From: Desnuesiella massiliensis | GTDB taxonomy: Bacteria > Bacillota > Clostridia > Clostridiales > Clostridiaceae | Reading direction: 5' to 3' | Length of the DNA: 64,000 nucleotides | Assembly: GCF_001403615.1 (NCBI RefSeq) | Contig: NZ_LN879455.1 | Coordinates: forward strand, 682,001 to 746,000 | In this document: positions 51,621-60,132 of the stretch, piece after piece | Position numbering within the stretch: the stretch's first letter is position 1 | Layout of the letters: every line of letters begins with the position of its first letter | Translations under genes and position numbers: made by a program | The notes under the pieces: model-generated | What the model was told of the DNA's origin: nothing | Seen by the model: only the letters and a program-made list of their open reading frames with translations | Databases searched by the model: none

Positions 51621-52991
51621 ATGAATTTGAAAAAAGTATCAAAGGTTTTATTTGTAGATGTATTTGGAATATTAGTTGGAGTAATGAGTGGGTTTTTGAT
51701 ACCTAAGGCCTTAGATATAGAAGGCTATTCATTTTTAAAGACCTTTTCTTTATATGCAACCTATGCTGGGGTATTCCACTTTGGCTTTTCAGATGGCATA
51801 TATATACTCCTTGGTGGAAAGTGTAGGGAGGAAGTAGATAAAGAAAAAATAAAAGGCTATTACAACTTTATTTTAAAGTCTCAATTGATTGTGGTAATAG
51901 TTTTAATATTAATATCAAGCTTAATTATTAAGGACAAAGCTTTTATATATTTTTCCTATTATATCTTACCCTTTCAAGTGACTCTATTTATTAGGCTATA
52001 TTATAGGGCTATAGGAGAATTCGATTATTATTCTTCTATACAAGCCATTATAAACGTGATGAATTTGTTGGCAACGCTCATCGTGGCTTTTATATATAGG
52101 TCACCTAAACTATATATTTTTATGCAGATATTTAGCTATGTTACAGCGACAATAATATTTAGTTATATATTTTGTAAATCATATAAAAAGGGAAAAGCTA
52201 TATCTTTTAAGGAGATTAAACAGATATGTGCTATAGGTATAACGGTGATGCTAGGAAATACACTATGCTCTTTATTCTTTTCTCTAGACAGATGGTTTAT
52301 AAAAGCTTATTTTTCATCTTATGAATTTGCTAGTTATTCCTACGCTGTATCCATGTTAAACTTATTTATTGTTTTAATTACTTCCATAGGAATCTTGTTT
52401 TATCCCTATATATCAAGAAATATTAATAATTTTGAAATAAGAAGAAAAGCAAAAGATTGTTTACTATTAATTTCTATATTATGTACTTCAGGATACTTTG
52501 TATTAGAGCTTATAACGGATAAATTTCTTAGCAAATATTCTGGTTCTATGGAGGTTATGGGGATATTGATATTAAGCCTGCCCTTTATAGCATTGACTAA
52601 TGTATTGTACTCTAATTTATACAAAGCTTCTAAGCAAGGTAAAAAATATTTAGTAGTAGCAGTTAAAATGTTTATTATTGCTTTTATGCTAAATAGCTTC
52701 TTTACTTTAGTTATTAAGAATTCCACCATGATTGCTTATGCCACTTTAATTTCTTTTGCGGCATGGTACTTATATGGGGCTAAGGACTTTAAAGGCATAG
52801 AGATTTATAAGAGAGAAATATTTATGATTGCTTTTTACATTAGTGTTTTTAGCTTATTAAGATATTTAGGAATAAAGCATTTTATAGGATTTATCATATA
52901 TCTATTTACATTGCTTGTAGCAGAATTATTGCTTTATAGGAAAGAAGTGGAAGGAATAAAGTTATATTTAATGAAAAAATTAAATTGGTAG
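51621..52991 (+). CDS. Wzx-like polysaccharide flippase
   Basis: A 456-residue protein with about twelve to fourteen transmembrane segments, of the MATE/PST (polysaccharide biosynthesis) superfamily. The start (SKVLFVDVFGILVGVMSGFLIPKALDIEGYS) and LDRWFIKAYFSSYEFASYSYA (about 223-243) are typical of flippases that move lipid-linked oligosaccharides across the membrane. Ribosome binding site AGGAGAG. It heads an operon with TarI-, TarJ- and TagF/TarL-like enzymes. Confidence 0.85.
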   Translation: MNLKKVSKVLFVDVFGILVGVMSGFLIPKALDIEGYSFLKTFSLYATYAGVFHFGFSDGIYILLGGKCREEVDKEKIKGYYNFILKSQLIVVIVLILISSLIIKDKAFIYFSYYILPFQVTLFIRLYYRAIGEFDYYSSIQAIINVMNLLATLIVAFIYRSPKLYIFMQIFSYVTATIIFSYIFCKSYKKGKAISFKEIKQICAIGITVMLGNTLCSLFFSLDRWFIKAYFSSYEFASYSYAVSMLNLFIVLITSIGILFYPYISRNINNFEIRRKAKDCLLLISILCTSGYFVLELITDKFLSKYSGSMEVMGILILSLPFIALTNVLYSNLYKASKQGKKYLVVAVKMFIIAFMLNSFFTLVIKNSTMIAYATLISFAAWYLYGAKDFKGIEIYKREIFMIAFYISVFSLLRYLGIKHFIGFIIYLFTLLVAELLLYRKEVEGIKLYLMKKLNW

Positions 52992-53002
52992 GAGGACTGT
53001 TA

Positions 53003-53713
53003 ATGAATATTGCATTAATTTTAGCAGGTGGAAAAGGTAGTAGAATGGGAAATACAGATCAACCTAAGCAGTTTATTGATATATACGGTAAACCACTTAT
53101 AATACATACCTTGGAATGCTTTGATAGGCATAGGGAAATTGATTATATTATAGTAGCGTGTCTTAAAGAATGGCAGGAGGATTTGAAAATTTGGATTAGA
53201 AAATATGATATCAATAAGGTAAAGTGGATAGTAGATGGAGGAGAAGCTAGACAGGAGTCAGTATACAATGGATTAAAATTAATTGAAAAAGAAATAGAGA
53301 GTGAGGATATTATAGTTATACATGATTCAGCAAGACCACTGGTTTCTCATAGGATAATTAGTGAAAATATAGATGTTGCTAAGAGGTATGGTGCGGCAGA
53401 TACAGTAATACCAGCTACGGATACTATAATCAAAAGTGAAGATACAAAAGTTATTCATAGCGTACCAAAAAGAAATGAGCTTTATTTAGGGCAAACCCCT
53501 CAAAGCTTTAGGTTTTCTATTATTAAAGAAGCTCATGAATATTCAAAGCAGAAGGATATAAAGGAAGCTACGGATGATTGTCAATTGGTGTTAAAAACAG
53601 GTCATCCCGTTCATATGGTAAATGGTGATAGTCTAAATTTCAAAATAACAAAAGCAGAAGATCTGTTGCTGTTAAAATCCGTAATTAAAATAGGTAAACT
53701 GGAGATGGTGTAA
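53003..53713 (+). CDS. tarI: Ribitol-5-phosphate cytidylyltransferase-like (TarI; IspD superfamily)
   Basis: A 236-residue cytidylyltransferase. NIALILAGGKGSRMGN (2-17), QFIDIYGKPLIIHTLE, DSARPLVS (about 104-111) and LGQTPQSFRF are shared by IspD and TarI. The context decides: the stop overlaps the start of a TarJ-like dehydrogenase, and a CDP-polyol phosphotransferase follows. TarI converts ribitol-5-phosphate plus CTP to CDP-ribitol. The presence of a mevalonate pathway in the window also lowers the need for IspD. The ATG at 53003 has TAGGAGGA upstream, overlapping the flippase stop region. Confidence 0.8.
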   Translation: MNIALILAGGKGSRMGNTDQPKQFIDIYGKPLIIHTLECFDRHREIDYIIVACLKEWQEDLKIWIRKYDINKVKWIVDGGEARQESVYNGLKLIEKEIESEDIIVIHDSARPLVSHRIISENIDVAKRYGAADTVIPATDTIIKSEDTKVIHSVPKRNELYLGQTPQSFRFSIIKEAHEYSKQKDIKEATDDCQLVLKTGHPVHMVNGDSLNFKITKAEDLLLLKSVIKIGKLEMV

Positions 53714-54759
53714 TGCTTGGAAGAAGTTTTAAGATTGTAGCACCTAAAAGGTTAGATTTATTTATAGAAGATGTAGAGTGTAATGAGGATGAAGCAATAA
53801 TTAAAATTGAGAAAGCTTCAATCTGTAAAGCGGATATAAGATATTATCTTGGGCAAAGGGATAAAAGGCTCTTAGGATTAAAGTATCCTATGAATCTGCT
53901 GCATGAGGCGGTAGGAATAGTGTTAAATGATCCTACATCAACCTTTAAATCAGGGGATAGAGTGGTTTTAGTACCTAACTTAACTTTAAATTGTGAAAAA
54001 AGCCAGTGTAAATATAAAGTGTGCCAAAACAAAAAACTTGGAGAAAACTATTGTCCTGATGCTCGCTTTGCATCAAGTAATTTTAATGGTTTTTCAAGAG
54101 AATTTTTAAGCTATCCTGTATCCAATCTAGTTTATGTACCTGAAGAATTAACCTCAAATATTGCAGTGTTTTCTGAGTTGATTTCCGTAGCTCATGCTAT
54201 GATTAGGAGAATAGAAATAGAAGAGGATGACATCATAGGCATCTGGGGAGATGGTATACTAGGATATATATTAGCATGTACATTGAAAGCCACCAAGAAG
54301 GTCAAAGTGGTGTGCATTGGAAAAAATGAAGAAAAATTATATAGATTTCCGGCGGAACAGTATTTTTTAAGAGGCAGTGAAGAACTGAAGAATGTAAAAA
54401 TAGATATAGCCTTTGAATGTGTAGGCGGAAAAGGAGTTCAAGGAGCGGTGGAAGAGATACTGCATAATGTTCTTCCAGGAGGGAAAATTGTTCTTGCAGG
54501 GGTGCCTGATGACGATATCGAGATAAATACAAGGATAGTATTGGAAAAAGGTTTAGAGATTATGGGAGTAACTAGAAGTAATATTAAGGATTTTAAAAAT
54601 TCAATTTTAACCCTAAAGGATGAAAATTTTAAAAATAGGATTTCAAATTTGATTTTAGAAGAGTACGAAGTAAAAAACATTAATGATTTTTATGATGCCT
54701 TTGAGTTTGAGGCTTCTAATAAAAAACTGGGAAAGAGAGTAATCAGCTTTATTTTATAA
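53713..54759 (+). CDS. tarJ: Ribulose-5-phosphate reductase-like dehydrogenase (TarJ)
   Basis: A 348-residue zinc-dependent medium-chain reductase. ASICKADIRYYLGQRD (about 35-50) and LLHEAVGIV (with His-Glu) are the catalytic zinc region; NLTLNCEKSQCKYKVCQNKKLGENYC has the structural-zinc cysteines; IGIWGDGILGYI is the nucleotide loop. TarJ reduces ribulose-5-phosphate to ribitol-5-phosphate with NADPH. The ATG overlaps the tarI stop by one base, as usual for the tarIJ pair. Confidence 0.82.
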   Translation: MLGRSFKIVAPKRLDLFIEDVECNEDEAIIKIEKASICKADIRYYLGQRDKRLLGLKYPMNLLHEAVGIVLNDPTSTFKSGDRVVLVPNLTLNCEKSQCKYKVCQNKKLGENYCPDARFASSNFNGFSREFLSYPVSNLVYVPEELTSNIAVFSELISVAHAMIRRIEIEEDDIIGIWGDGILGYILACTLKATKKVKVVCIGKNEEKLYRFPAEQYFLRGSEELKNVKIDIAFECVGGKGVQGAVEEILHNVLPGGKIVLAGVPDDDIEINTRIVLEKGLEIMGVTRSNIKDFKNSILTLKDENFKNRISNLILEEYEVKNINDFYDAFEFEASNKKLGKRVISFIL

Positions 54760-54777
54760 ATAAAGGAGAGTTTAGAT

Positions 54778-55965
54778 TTGTTAGATATAGTAAAGAAGTT
54801 ATTTGGGGTTTTTATAGCTATATTATATAAGTTAACGCCTAAAAAAGATATAGTGCTATTTCATAGTGATCTATATAGGGATAATGCTAAATACTTATAT
54901 GAATATATAAAGGGAAAAACTGACTATTCCTTAGTATGGATTTTAAATGACAAAAGGCTGGTAAAGGAACTTAATAAAAATGGCATTAGAGCAGTTTATT
55001 CTCTTAGTTTAAAATGTGCCTTAACTTGTGCTAGGTTAAAGATGATAATCACAACTAATCTTCCGCCTATTTCTACCATGTATATAAATCCAATCATCGT
55101 TCAAGTATTTCATGGCTTTGGAACAAAGCAAAATCCTACTGACTATGTTTATAGTAGGCAGATAAAACAAGTTCAAAAGCAACTAAGAAACATTGATTAT
55201 ATTATATGTTTAAGCAAAAGGGACAATGAATACTTCTTTCCAAAAGAAAAGCTTCAAATTGATGATAAATATCCTGAATATCTTCCACTGGGGCTTCCGA
55301 GAAATGATATGCTTATAGATAGTACAAAAATGAAAATTTGTACAAAAAAATTAGTAGAGAATTTTGGACTAAAGAGGAATGAAAAGGTGATACTTTATGC
55401 ACCAACCTGGAGAGAGAAACCAGAGGGTTCGGATTTTAATGATTATTGGTTTTTTGATAAGAAGGAAACGGAAAAATTTGAACTTTATTTAAGAGAAGGT
55501 AATTATGTATTGCTTCTAAGACCTCACCATCATTGCTTAAGAGATAGTAATTTCAGAGATAAGATCATGGATATAACTAATGAATATCCTAATACTTTTA
55601 AATTTGTAGGAGCGGATATATGGAGTGACACCCAAGAGATACTGTGCATTACAGATATTCTTATCACGGATTTTAGTTCAATCTATGTAGATTACCTTTT
55701 AACTAATAGGCCTATAATATATCTAGATATGGATACTGAAGATTACGTGAAACATAGAGGTTTAGTAATAGATTATTATAATGATTTGCATACTCCAGGA
55801 CCAAAGGTTAGTTCCTTAGATCAAATAGTTAATTATCTAGAAGAGTTGGGTTCAGGGGTAGATAAATATGAAAAAATAAGAAAAAAGTCATTATATTTTT
55901 ATCATGATAATGCTGATGGGAACTCAACAGAACGGGTTGGAAAATTGGTTTTAGAGCTTCTATAA
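54778..55965 (+). CDS. CDP-glycerol/CDP-ribitol phosphotransferase family (TagF/TarL)
   Basis: A 395-residue peripheral membrane enzyme. VFHGFGTKQNPTD (about 110-122), ILYAPTWRE (about 206-214), LLRPHHHCLRD and ITDFSSIYVDYLLTNRPIIY (about 298-317) define the CDP-glycerol glycerophosphotransferase family. With TarI and TarJ next door it likely transfers ribitol phosphate to a teichoic-acid-like chain. An N-terminal hydrophobic helix is present (LFGVFIAILYKL). The start is TTG at 54778 after AAAGGAGAG. Confidence 0.85.
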   Translation: MLDIVKKLFGVFIAILYKLTPKKDIVLFHSDLYRDNAKYLYEYIKGKTDYSLVWILNDKRLVKELNKNGIRAVYSLSLKCALTCARLKMIITTNLPPISTMYINPIIVQVFHGFGTKQNPTDYVYSRQIKQVQKQLRNIDYIICLSKRDNEYFFPKEKLQIDDKYPEYLPLGLPRNDMLIDSTKMKICTKKLVENFGLKRNEKVILYAPTWREKPEGSDFNDYWFFDKKETEKFELYLREGNYVLLLRPHHHCLRDSNFRDKIMDITNEYPNTFKFVGADIWSDTQEILCITDILITDFSSIYVDYLLTNRPIIYLDMDTEDYVKHRGLVIDYYNDLHTPGPKVSSLDQIVNYLEELGSGVDKYEKIRKKSLYFYHDNADGNSTERVGKLVLELL

Positions 55966-55986
55966 GCTTAATATATGAATCATAAG

Positions 55987-56017
55987 AACACTATCAAAAA
56001 TTTTGATAGTGTTTTTT
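55987..56017 (+). terminator. Terminator of the teichoic-acid-type operon
   Basis: AACACTATCAAAA pairs with TTTTGATAGTGTT around an A/T loop and is followed by TTTT. Confidence 0.92.
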
Positions 56018-56129
56018 GTGTCTAAGCTTTACTATACATACAATATCGTTATATTGGTAAGCATATAAAAAGAAAAGCAAATAAAAATATTTTTAAAATA
56101 GCTCAGGTTAGTAAAGAGGTGAAAAAACT

Positions 56130-57071
56130 ATGAGAAAAATTAAGCTTATTTTTATAGTAGTTTTAGTTTTAATAAGTGGAAGGTCTATTGCTAAAGCTTC
56201 AGATATAAATACTTATAAAATAACTATGAAGCAGGATTTATTTTGTTTAATGATGGCTTATCCAGAATATATTAAGGATTTACAATGTACTGAGGATGGC
56301 AGAGTATATATTATTATGAAATCTGGTAGAAAGATACTATATGATGATAAAAAAGCAAAAGGCCATGAAGAAAAGTTAGCTAATCCTGATATACAAGATA
56401 TGATGGAGCAAATTTATCCTCTTTCACCCATATCTAAAATAATGAATACAAATTTTGATCCTGGCAGGGCTAGAATATATGGTATTTTAACCGAGATTTA
56501 TGGACAGTCAAAATCACAAGTTGAAGCTAAGTTAAAACAAGTAAAAGTTGGATATGGCTACTATCAGTTTAATGGGGAGAATAGAGCTGCGGAGGCTCTC
56601 AAAGCCTCTATGAATGAAGTCATGGCCCTAATTCAGAAGAAACCTAGCATTAATTCCTTTGCGTTTCCCTGTAGCGGAACTTTTAACTATAGATATATAG
56701 CAGGTACTAATAGATTGAGTCCTCATGCCTTCGGTATAGCAATTGATTTAGTGAGAGACAGCAGAGACTATTGGAAATGGGCTTCTAAAGAGCAAGGGCA
56801 AAAGAGACTAGAATCTTATCCAAAAGAATTGGTAGAAATATTTGAGAAGAATGGATTTGTTTGGGGAGGGAAGTGGAATCATTTTGATATATTACATTTT
56901 GAATATAGACCTGAAATTATTTTAAAGTCTAGATACTTTGGCAGCGGCGAAAAAAATAGTGGAAAGTGGTATGACACATTACCTATAGAGGATGAAAATG
57001 TAAAGAGAAATATTGAAAAAATCGATAGTACAGTTTTATTAATAGGGAATAATAAACTTATAATTGAGTAA
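56130..57071 (+). CDS. Secreted M15-family D-Ala-D-Ala carboxypeptidase/endopeptidase
   Basis: A 313-residue exported peptidase. The signal peptide is KIKLIFIVVLVLISGRSIAKA, cut near residue 23. The zinc motif SPHAFGIAIDL (near 195-205) and HFDILHFEY (near 254-262) give the His, Asp and His of the M15 (VanY/M15C) fold. It acts outside the cell on peptidoglycan cross-bridges or D-Ala tails, possibly during growth or sporulation. The ATG follows AGAGGTG. The amidase-like gene starts 29 bp downstream. Confidence 0.9.
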   Translation: MRKIKLIFIVVLVLISGRSIAKASDINTYKITMKQDLFCLMMAYPEYIKDLQCTEDGRVYIIMKSGRKILYDDKKAKGHEEKLANPDIQDMMEQIYPLSPISKIMNTNFDPGRARIYGILTEIYGQSKSQVEAKLKQVKVGYGYYQFNGENRAAEALKASMNEVMALIQKKPSINSFAFPCSGTFNYRYIAGTNRLSPHAFGIAIDLVRDSRDYWKWASKEQGQKRLESYPKELVEIFEKNGFVWGGKWNHFDILHFEYRPEIILKSRYFGSGEKNSGKWYDTLPIEDENVKRNIEKIDSTVLLIGNNKLIIE

Positions 57072-57100
57072 TATTTTGTTGGTAAAGGAGTATTCATAGT

Positions 57101-58216
57101 ATGAATTTTCATCAAAGAAAGAAATTAAAATTATTCATAATAAAACTTATAGTACTGAGTAATATATTTCTATTAATATATGATAACAAATTTTCATTAG
57201 CCTCTTCTTTTGCAGAGAGCTCTAAAGAAGAGGTTACAAAGGCAATTGAAGAGATTTTTTTAAAGAGAAACAAAGCCATTTTAAGTGAGGATTTAGAGCT
57301 TATTGAATCCATCTATGATAAAAATACTAATTATGGGATATGGGCTTATGAACATGAGCAAAGAAAAGTAAAATATATTCGTAATTGGGAAGAGAAGCAG
57401 GGTATTAAGTTCATAGACATAATACCTAAGGTGGTAATTAAAAGCATTAAAGGAAAGGAGGATAAGTTTTCAGTTAATTTAATATGCTCTACAGAGTATA
57501 AATATATTTATGAAGATGAACCTGATAATATAAATAGCTCTAGAATGGGCACCTATCATGTATTAAACATTGTAAATAGAGAAGGTGAATGGATCATTAC
57601 TAAGGAATGGTATAAGGATCCCTTTGCAGATTCCTTGGATTTAAGTAATTTAAAGGTGGATTCTATGAAGGAGTATATTTTATCACAGAAGCAAAGAGAT
57701 TTTTCAAAACTGAATCAAAGAAGAATAAAGGCCATAGAATATGCTGAGCAATATTGTGGAGCTGCCAGTGAAGAAAAATATGGATTTAAGTATAATAAGA
57801 ACTATAGAGATTATAATCCCCAAGGCGGAGATTGTGCAAATTTCGCCTCCCAGATACTATTTGAGGGAGGAAAGTTTAAAAAAAATTCAGATTGGAATTA
57901 TGATGGCAGCGGAGCTACAAGAGCTTGGTTAAATGCCGATGGTTTTAAAGAATATATGATTTATAGCGGTAGGGCATCGGTAATCGCCTACGGAAGCTAC
58001 GAAAAAGTGTATAAAGCTTCCTATAAGCTTTTGCCAGGGGATTTTGTGGCTTATGAAAAGAAGGGAGATATAACTCATATTTCTGTAGTAAGCGGAGCTG
58101 ATTCAAGAGGATACTCTCTAGTTACTTGTCATAATAGCGATAGAAATAGAGTCCCTTGGGATCTTGGCTGGAGTGATAAAAATATAAGATTTTGGTTAGT
58201 GCGTGTACATTATTAA
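57101..58216 (+). CDS. Secreted amidase-domain (Amidase_6) protein
   Basis: A 371-residue exported protein with an N-terminal signal or anchor (KLKLFIIKLIVLSNIFLLIYD). Residues about 30-195 form an NTF2-like region, and the C-terminal part has YNPQGGDCANFASQILFEGG with Cys247, GDFVAYEKKGDITHISVVSG with His, and TCHNSDR, the Cys-His order of the Amidase_6 (NlpC/P60-like) family of cell-wall or capsule hydrolases. It may work with the M15 peptidase. Start ATG at 57101, with a weak AAGGAG site about 13 bp upstream. Confidence 0.85.
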   Translation: MNFHQRKKLKLFIIKLIVLSNIFLLIYDNKFSLASSFAESSKEEVTKAIEEIFLKRNKAILSEDLELIESIYDKNTNYGIWAYEHEQRKVKYIRNWEEKQGIKFIDIIPKVVIKSIKGKEDKFSVNLICSTEYKYIYEDEPDNINSSRMGTYHVLNIVNREGEWIITKEWYKDPFADSLDLSNLKVDSMKEYILSQKQRDFSKLNQRRIKAIEYAEQYCGAASEEKYGFKYNKNYRDYNPQGGDCANFASQILFEGGKFKKNSDWNYDGSGATRAWLNADGFKEYMIYSGRASVIAYGSYEKVYKASYKLLPGDFVAYEKKGDITHISVVSGADSRGYSLVTCHNSDRNRVPWDLGWSDKNIRFWLVRVHY

Positions 58217-58235
58217 AGAATATTTTTTAAAAATC

Positions 58236-58312
58236 AAAGATTCTTTAATTAGAGAGGAGGGCTTATAGCTAACAATTAAAATTCTCACTAGTTAAAGAAT
58301 CTTTATTTTATT
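58236..58312 (+). terminator. Hairpin terminator after the amidase gene
   Basis: AAAGATTCTTTAA (58236-58248) pairs with TTAAAGAATCTTT (58292-58304), followed by ATTTTATT. The large loop contains a short GAGGAGGGC. Confidence 0.7.
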
Positions 58313-58372
58313 AAATTTTTAACATTAAAATGCATTCAATAAAATAAATTAATATAAATAATAAAAATCATA

Positions 58373-58401
58373 TTGACAAACCTGTACGTACAAGTTATGA
58401 T
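58373..58401 (+). promoter_or_regulatory. Sigma-A promoter of the trehalose operon
   Basis: TTGACA (58373-58378), a 17-bp spacer and TATGAT (58396-58401). The first operator fills the spacer, so repressor and polymerase would exclude each other. The leader to 58587 is about 180 nt with no gene. Confidence 0.75.
58379..58396. promoter_or_regulatory. TreR operator 1
   Basis: AAC-C-TGTACGTACA-A-GTT, a near-perfect dyad lying between -35 and -10. The core TGTACGTACA is a complete palindrome. Confidence 0.75.
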
Positions 58402-58413
58402 TTACTTATAGAT

Positions 58414-58431
58414 AACTTGTACGTATAAGTT
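58414..58431. promoter_or_regulatory. TreR operator 2
   Basis: AACTTGTACGTATAAGTT, one asymmetric pair from a complete palindrome. Its centre is 35 bp from operator 1, and it lies over the predicted transcription start region. Confidence 0.75.
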
Positions 58432-58586
58432 GTAAAAATGAAAATGTTTACTAGAATATGAATAGGCATTATAATTATAAAATTGTTTAAGAAAAATAGT
58501 TATTATATTACAGTTAAAGTTTAAATGAAGCAGGTATCATTATATTTAAAAGGTTTTATAAAAAATGATACGGGAGGATATTAAAT

Positions 58587-60020
58587 ATGGGTAAATTTTC
58601 AAATGAAACTCAGCAATTACTAGAGTTTATAGGAGGAAAGGAAAATATTGCTGCGGTATCACATTGTGCTACGCGTATGCGCTTTGTACTAAATGATAAC
58701 GCTAAGGCAGATATTAAGAAAATAGAGAGCATAAAGGCTGTAAAAGGCACTTTTACTCAAGCAGGACAATTTCAGGTCATAATAGGTAATGAAGTACAGA
58801 CTTTTTATAATGAATTTGTTGAAAAATCAGGTGTTGAAGGGGTAAGCAAAGACGCTGCAAAGGTCACCGCAAGACAGAATATGAATTTATTGCAAAGACT
58901 TATCTCTCATTTAGCAGATATTTTTACTCCACTTATTCCAGCTATAGTGGTTGGAGGTTTAATACTAGGCTTCCGTAATATTATTGGAGACATCAAGATG
59001 CTTGAAAATGGGACAAAGGCTTTAACGGAAGTTTCTCAGTTTTGGTCAGGAGTTCATCATTTTTTATGGTTAATTGGAGAAGCCATATTCTTCTTCCTGC
59101 CAGTGGGCATAACTTGGTCTATATCTAAAAAAATGGGTACTACTCAAATACTAGGTATTGTATTAGGCCTCACTTTAGTCTCACCGCAATTATTAAATGC
59201 TTATGCTGTAGCTGGAGCAAAGGAGATACCAGTTTGGAATTTTGGGTTCGCTCAAATTAAGATGATAGGTTATCAAGCGCAAGTTATACCAGCAATATTA
59301 GCAGGCTTTGTGTTAGCAATTTTAGAAAAAAAATTAAGAGATATAGTTCCTTCTTATATTTCCATGATTATAGTTCCATTCTTTGCTCTGATACCAACAG
59401 TACTCATAGCGCACACTATCTTAGGACCTTTAGGATGGAAAATTGGTTCAGTGATATCAAATGTTGTATACTCAGGACTTACATCAACCTTAGGATGGCT
59501 ATTTGCAGCAATTTTTGGTTTTGCTTATGCTCCTCTAGTAATTACAGGGTTACATCATATGACTAATGCTATAGACTTACAACTTATGAGTGAACTAGGC
59601 GGAACAAATTTATGGCCTATGATTGCTTTATCTAATATAGCTCAGGGTTCTGCAGTTTTAGCCATAATATATTTGAACAGAAAGAATGAAGAAGAAAAAC
59701 AAGTATCCATTCCAGCAGCTATTTCCTGCTATTTAGGAGTTACAGAGCCAGCTATGTTTGGTATTAATTTGAAGTATATATATCCATTCCTAGCTGCCAT
59801 GATAGGTTCTTCTGTTGCAGCAATAATATCAGTAGGTTCAGGGGTTATGGCCAACTCCATAGGTGTTGGAGGATTACCAGGTATACTATCAATAAAGCCT
59901 CAGCATATGTTAACCTTTGCTTTAGCTATGATAACTGCTATAGTAGTGCCTTTCACATTAACAATTGTATTTTCTAAGAGAAAAATTGCAGTTAAGAAAT
60001 CAGAGACTGTAGACGCTTAA
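58587..60020 (+). CDS. treP: Trehalose-specific PTS EIIBC
   Basis: A 477-residue membrane protein. The N-terminal EIIB domain (about 1-85) has IAAVSHCATRMRF with phospho-accepting Cys27; the EIIC part (about 105-465) has about ten membrane segments and ITGLHHMTNAIDLQLM and YLGVTEPAMFGINL, typical of the glucose/sucrose/trehalose superfamily. No EIIA domain is fused, so a glucose-type EIIA from elsewhere must supply phosphate. It imports trehalose as trehalose-6-phosphate, as shown by the neighbouring phosphotrehalase. Ribosome binding site GGGAGGA. Confidence 0.92.
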   Translation: MGKFSNETQQLLEFIGGKENIAAVSHCATRMRFVLNDNAKADIKKIESIKAVKGTFTQAGQFQVIIGNEVQTFYNEFVEKSGVEGVSKDAAKVTARQNMNLLQRLISHLADIFTPLIPAIVVGGLILGFRNIIGDIKMLENGTKALTEVSQFWSGVHHFLWLIGEAIFFFLPVGITWSISKKMGTTQILGIVLGLTLVSPQLLNAYAVAGAKEIPVWNFGFAQIKMIGYQAQVIPAILAGFVLAILEKKLRDIVPSYISMIIVPFFALIPTVLIAHTILGPLGWKIGSVISNVVYSGLTSTLGWLFAAIFGFAYAPLVITGLHHMTNAIDLQLMSELGGTNLWPMIALSNIAQGSAVLAIIYLNRKNEEEKQVSIPAAISCYLGVTEPAMFGINLKYIYPFLAAMIGSSVAAIISVGSGVMANSIGVGGLPGILSIKPQHMLTFALAMITAIVVPFTLTIVFSKRKIAVKKSETVDA

Positions 60021-60077
60021 TATTAAATTAGTACTTTATATTAATAATTCATGGAATTTTAATTCATAGTTCATAAT

Positions 60078-60107
60078 GCACAATTCACAATAAAATGTGA
60101 ATTGTGC
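60078..60107. repeat. Perfect 12-bp inverted repeat between treP and treA
   Basis: GCACAATTCACA and TGTGAATTGTGC with a 6-nt loop, preceded by a TTCAT-rich stretch. Similar tracts of TTCATAATTCACAATT type recur in clostridial intergenic regions. It may adjust the relative amounts of the two proteins. Confidence 0.75.
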
Positions 60108-60132
60108 TTTAATTAAAAGGAGCAGATTGGTT

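Noticed and set aside
53003..53713. Assignment as IspD of the MEP pathway
   Set aside because: The superfamily fits, but overlap with a TarJ-like gene and the following phosphotransferase favour TarI.
58431..58452. Second CcpA-like site (TGTAAA-N10-TTTACT) in the trehalose leader
   Set aside because: The gap is longer than in the clear site at 51520 and one arm is imperfect; not strong enough to list.
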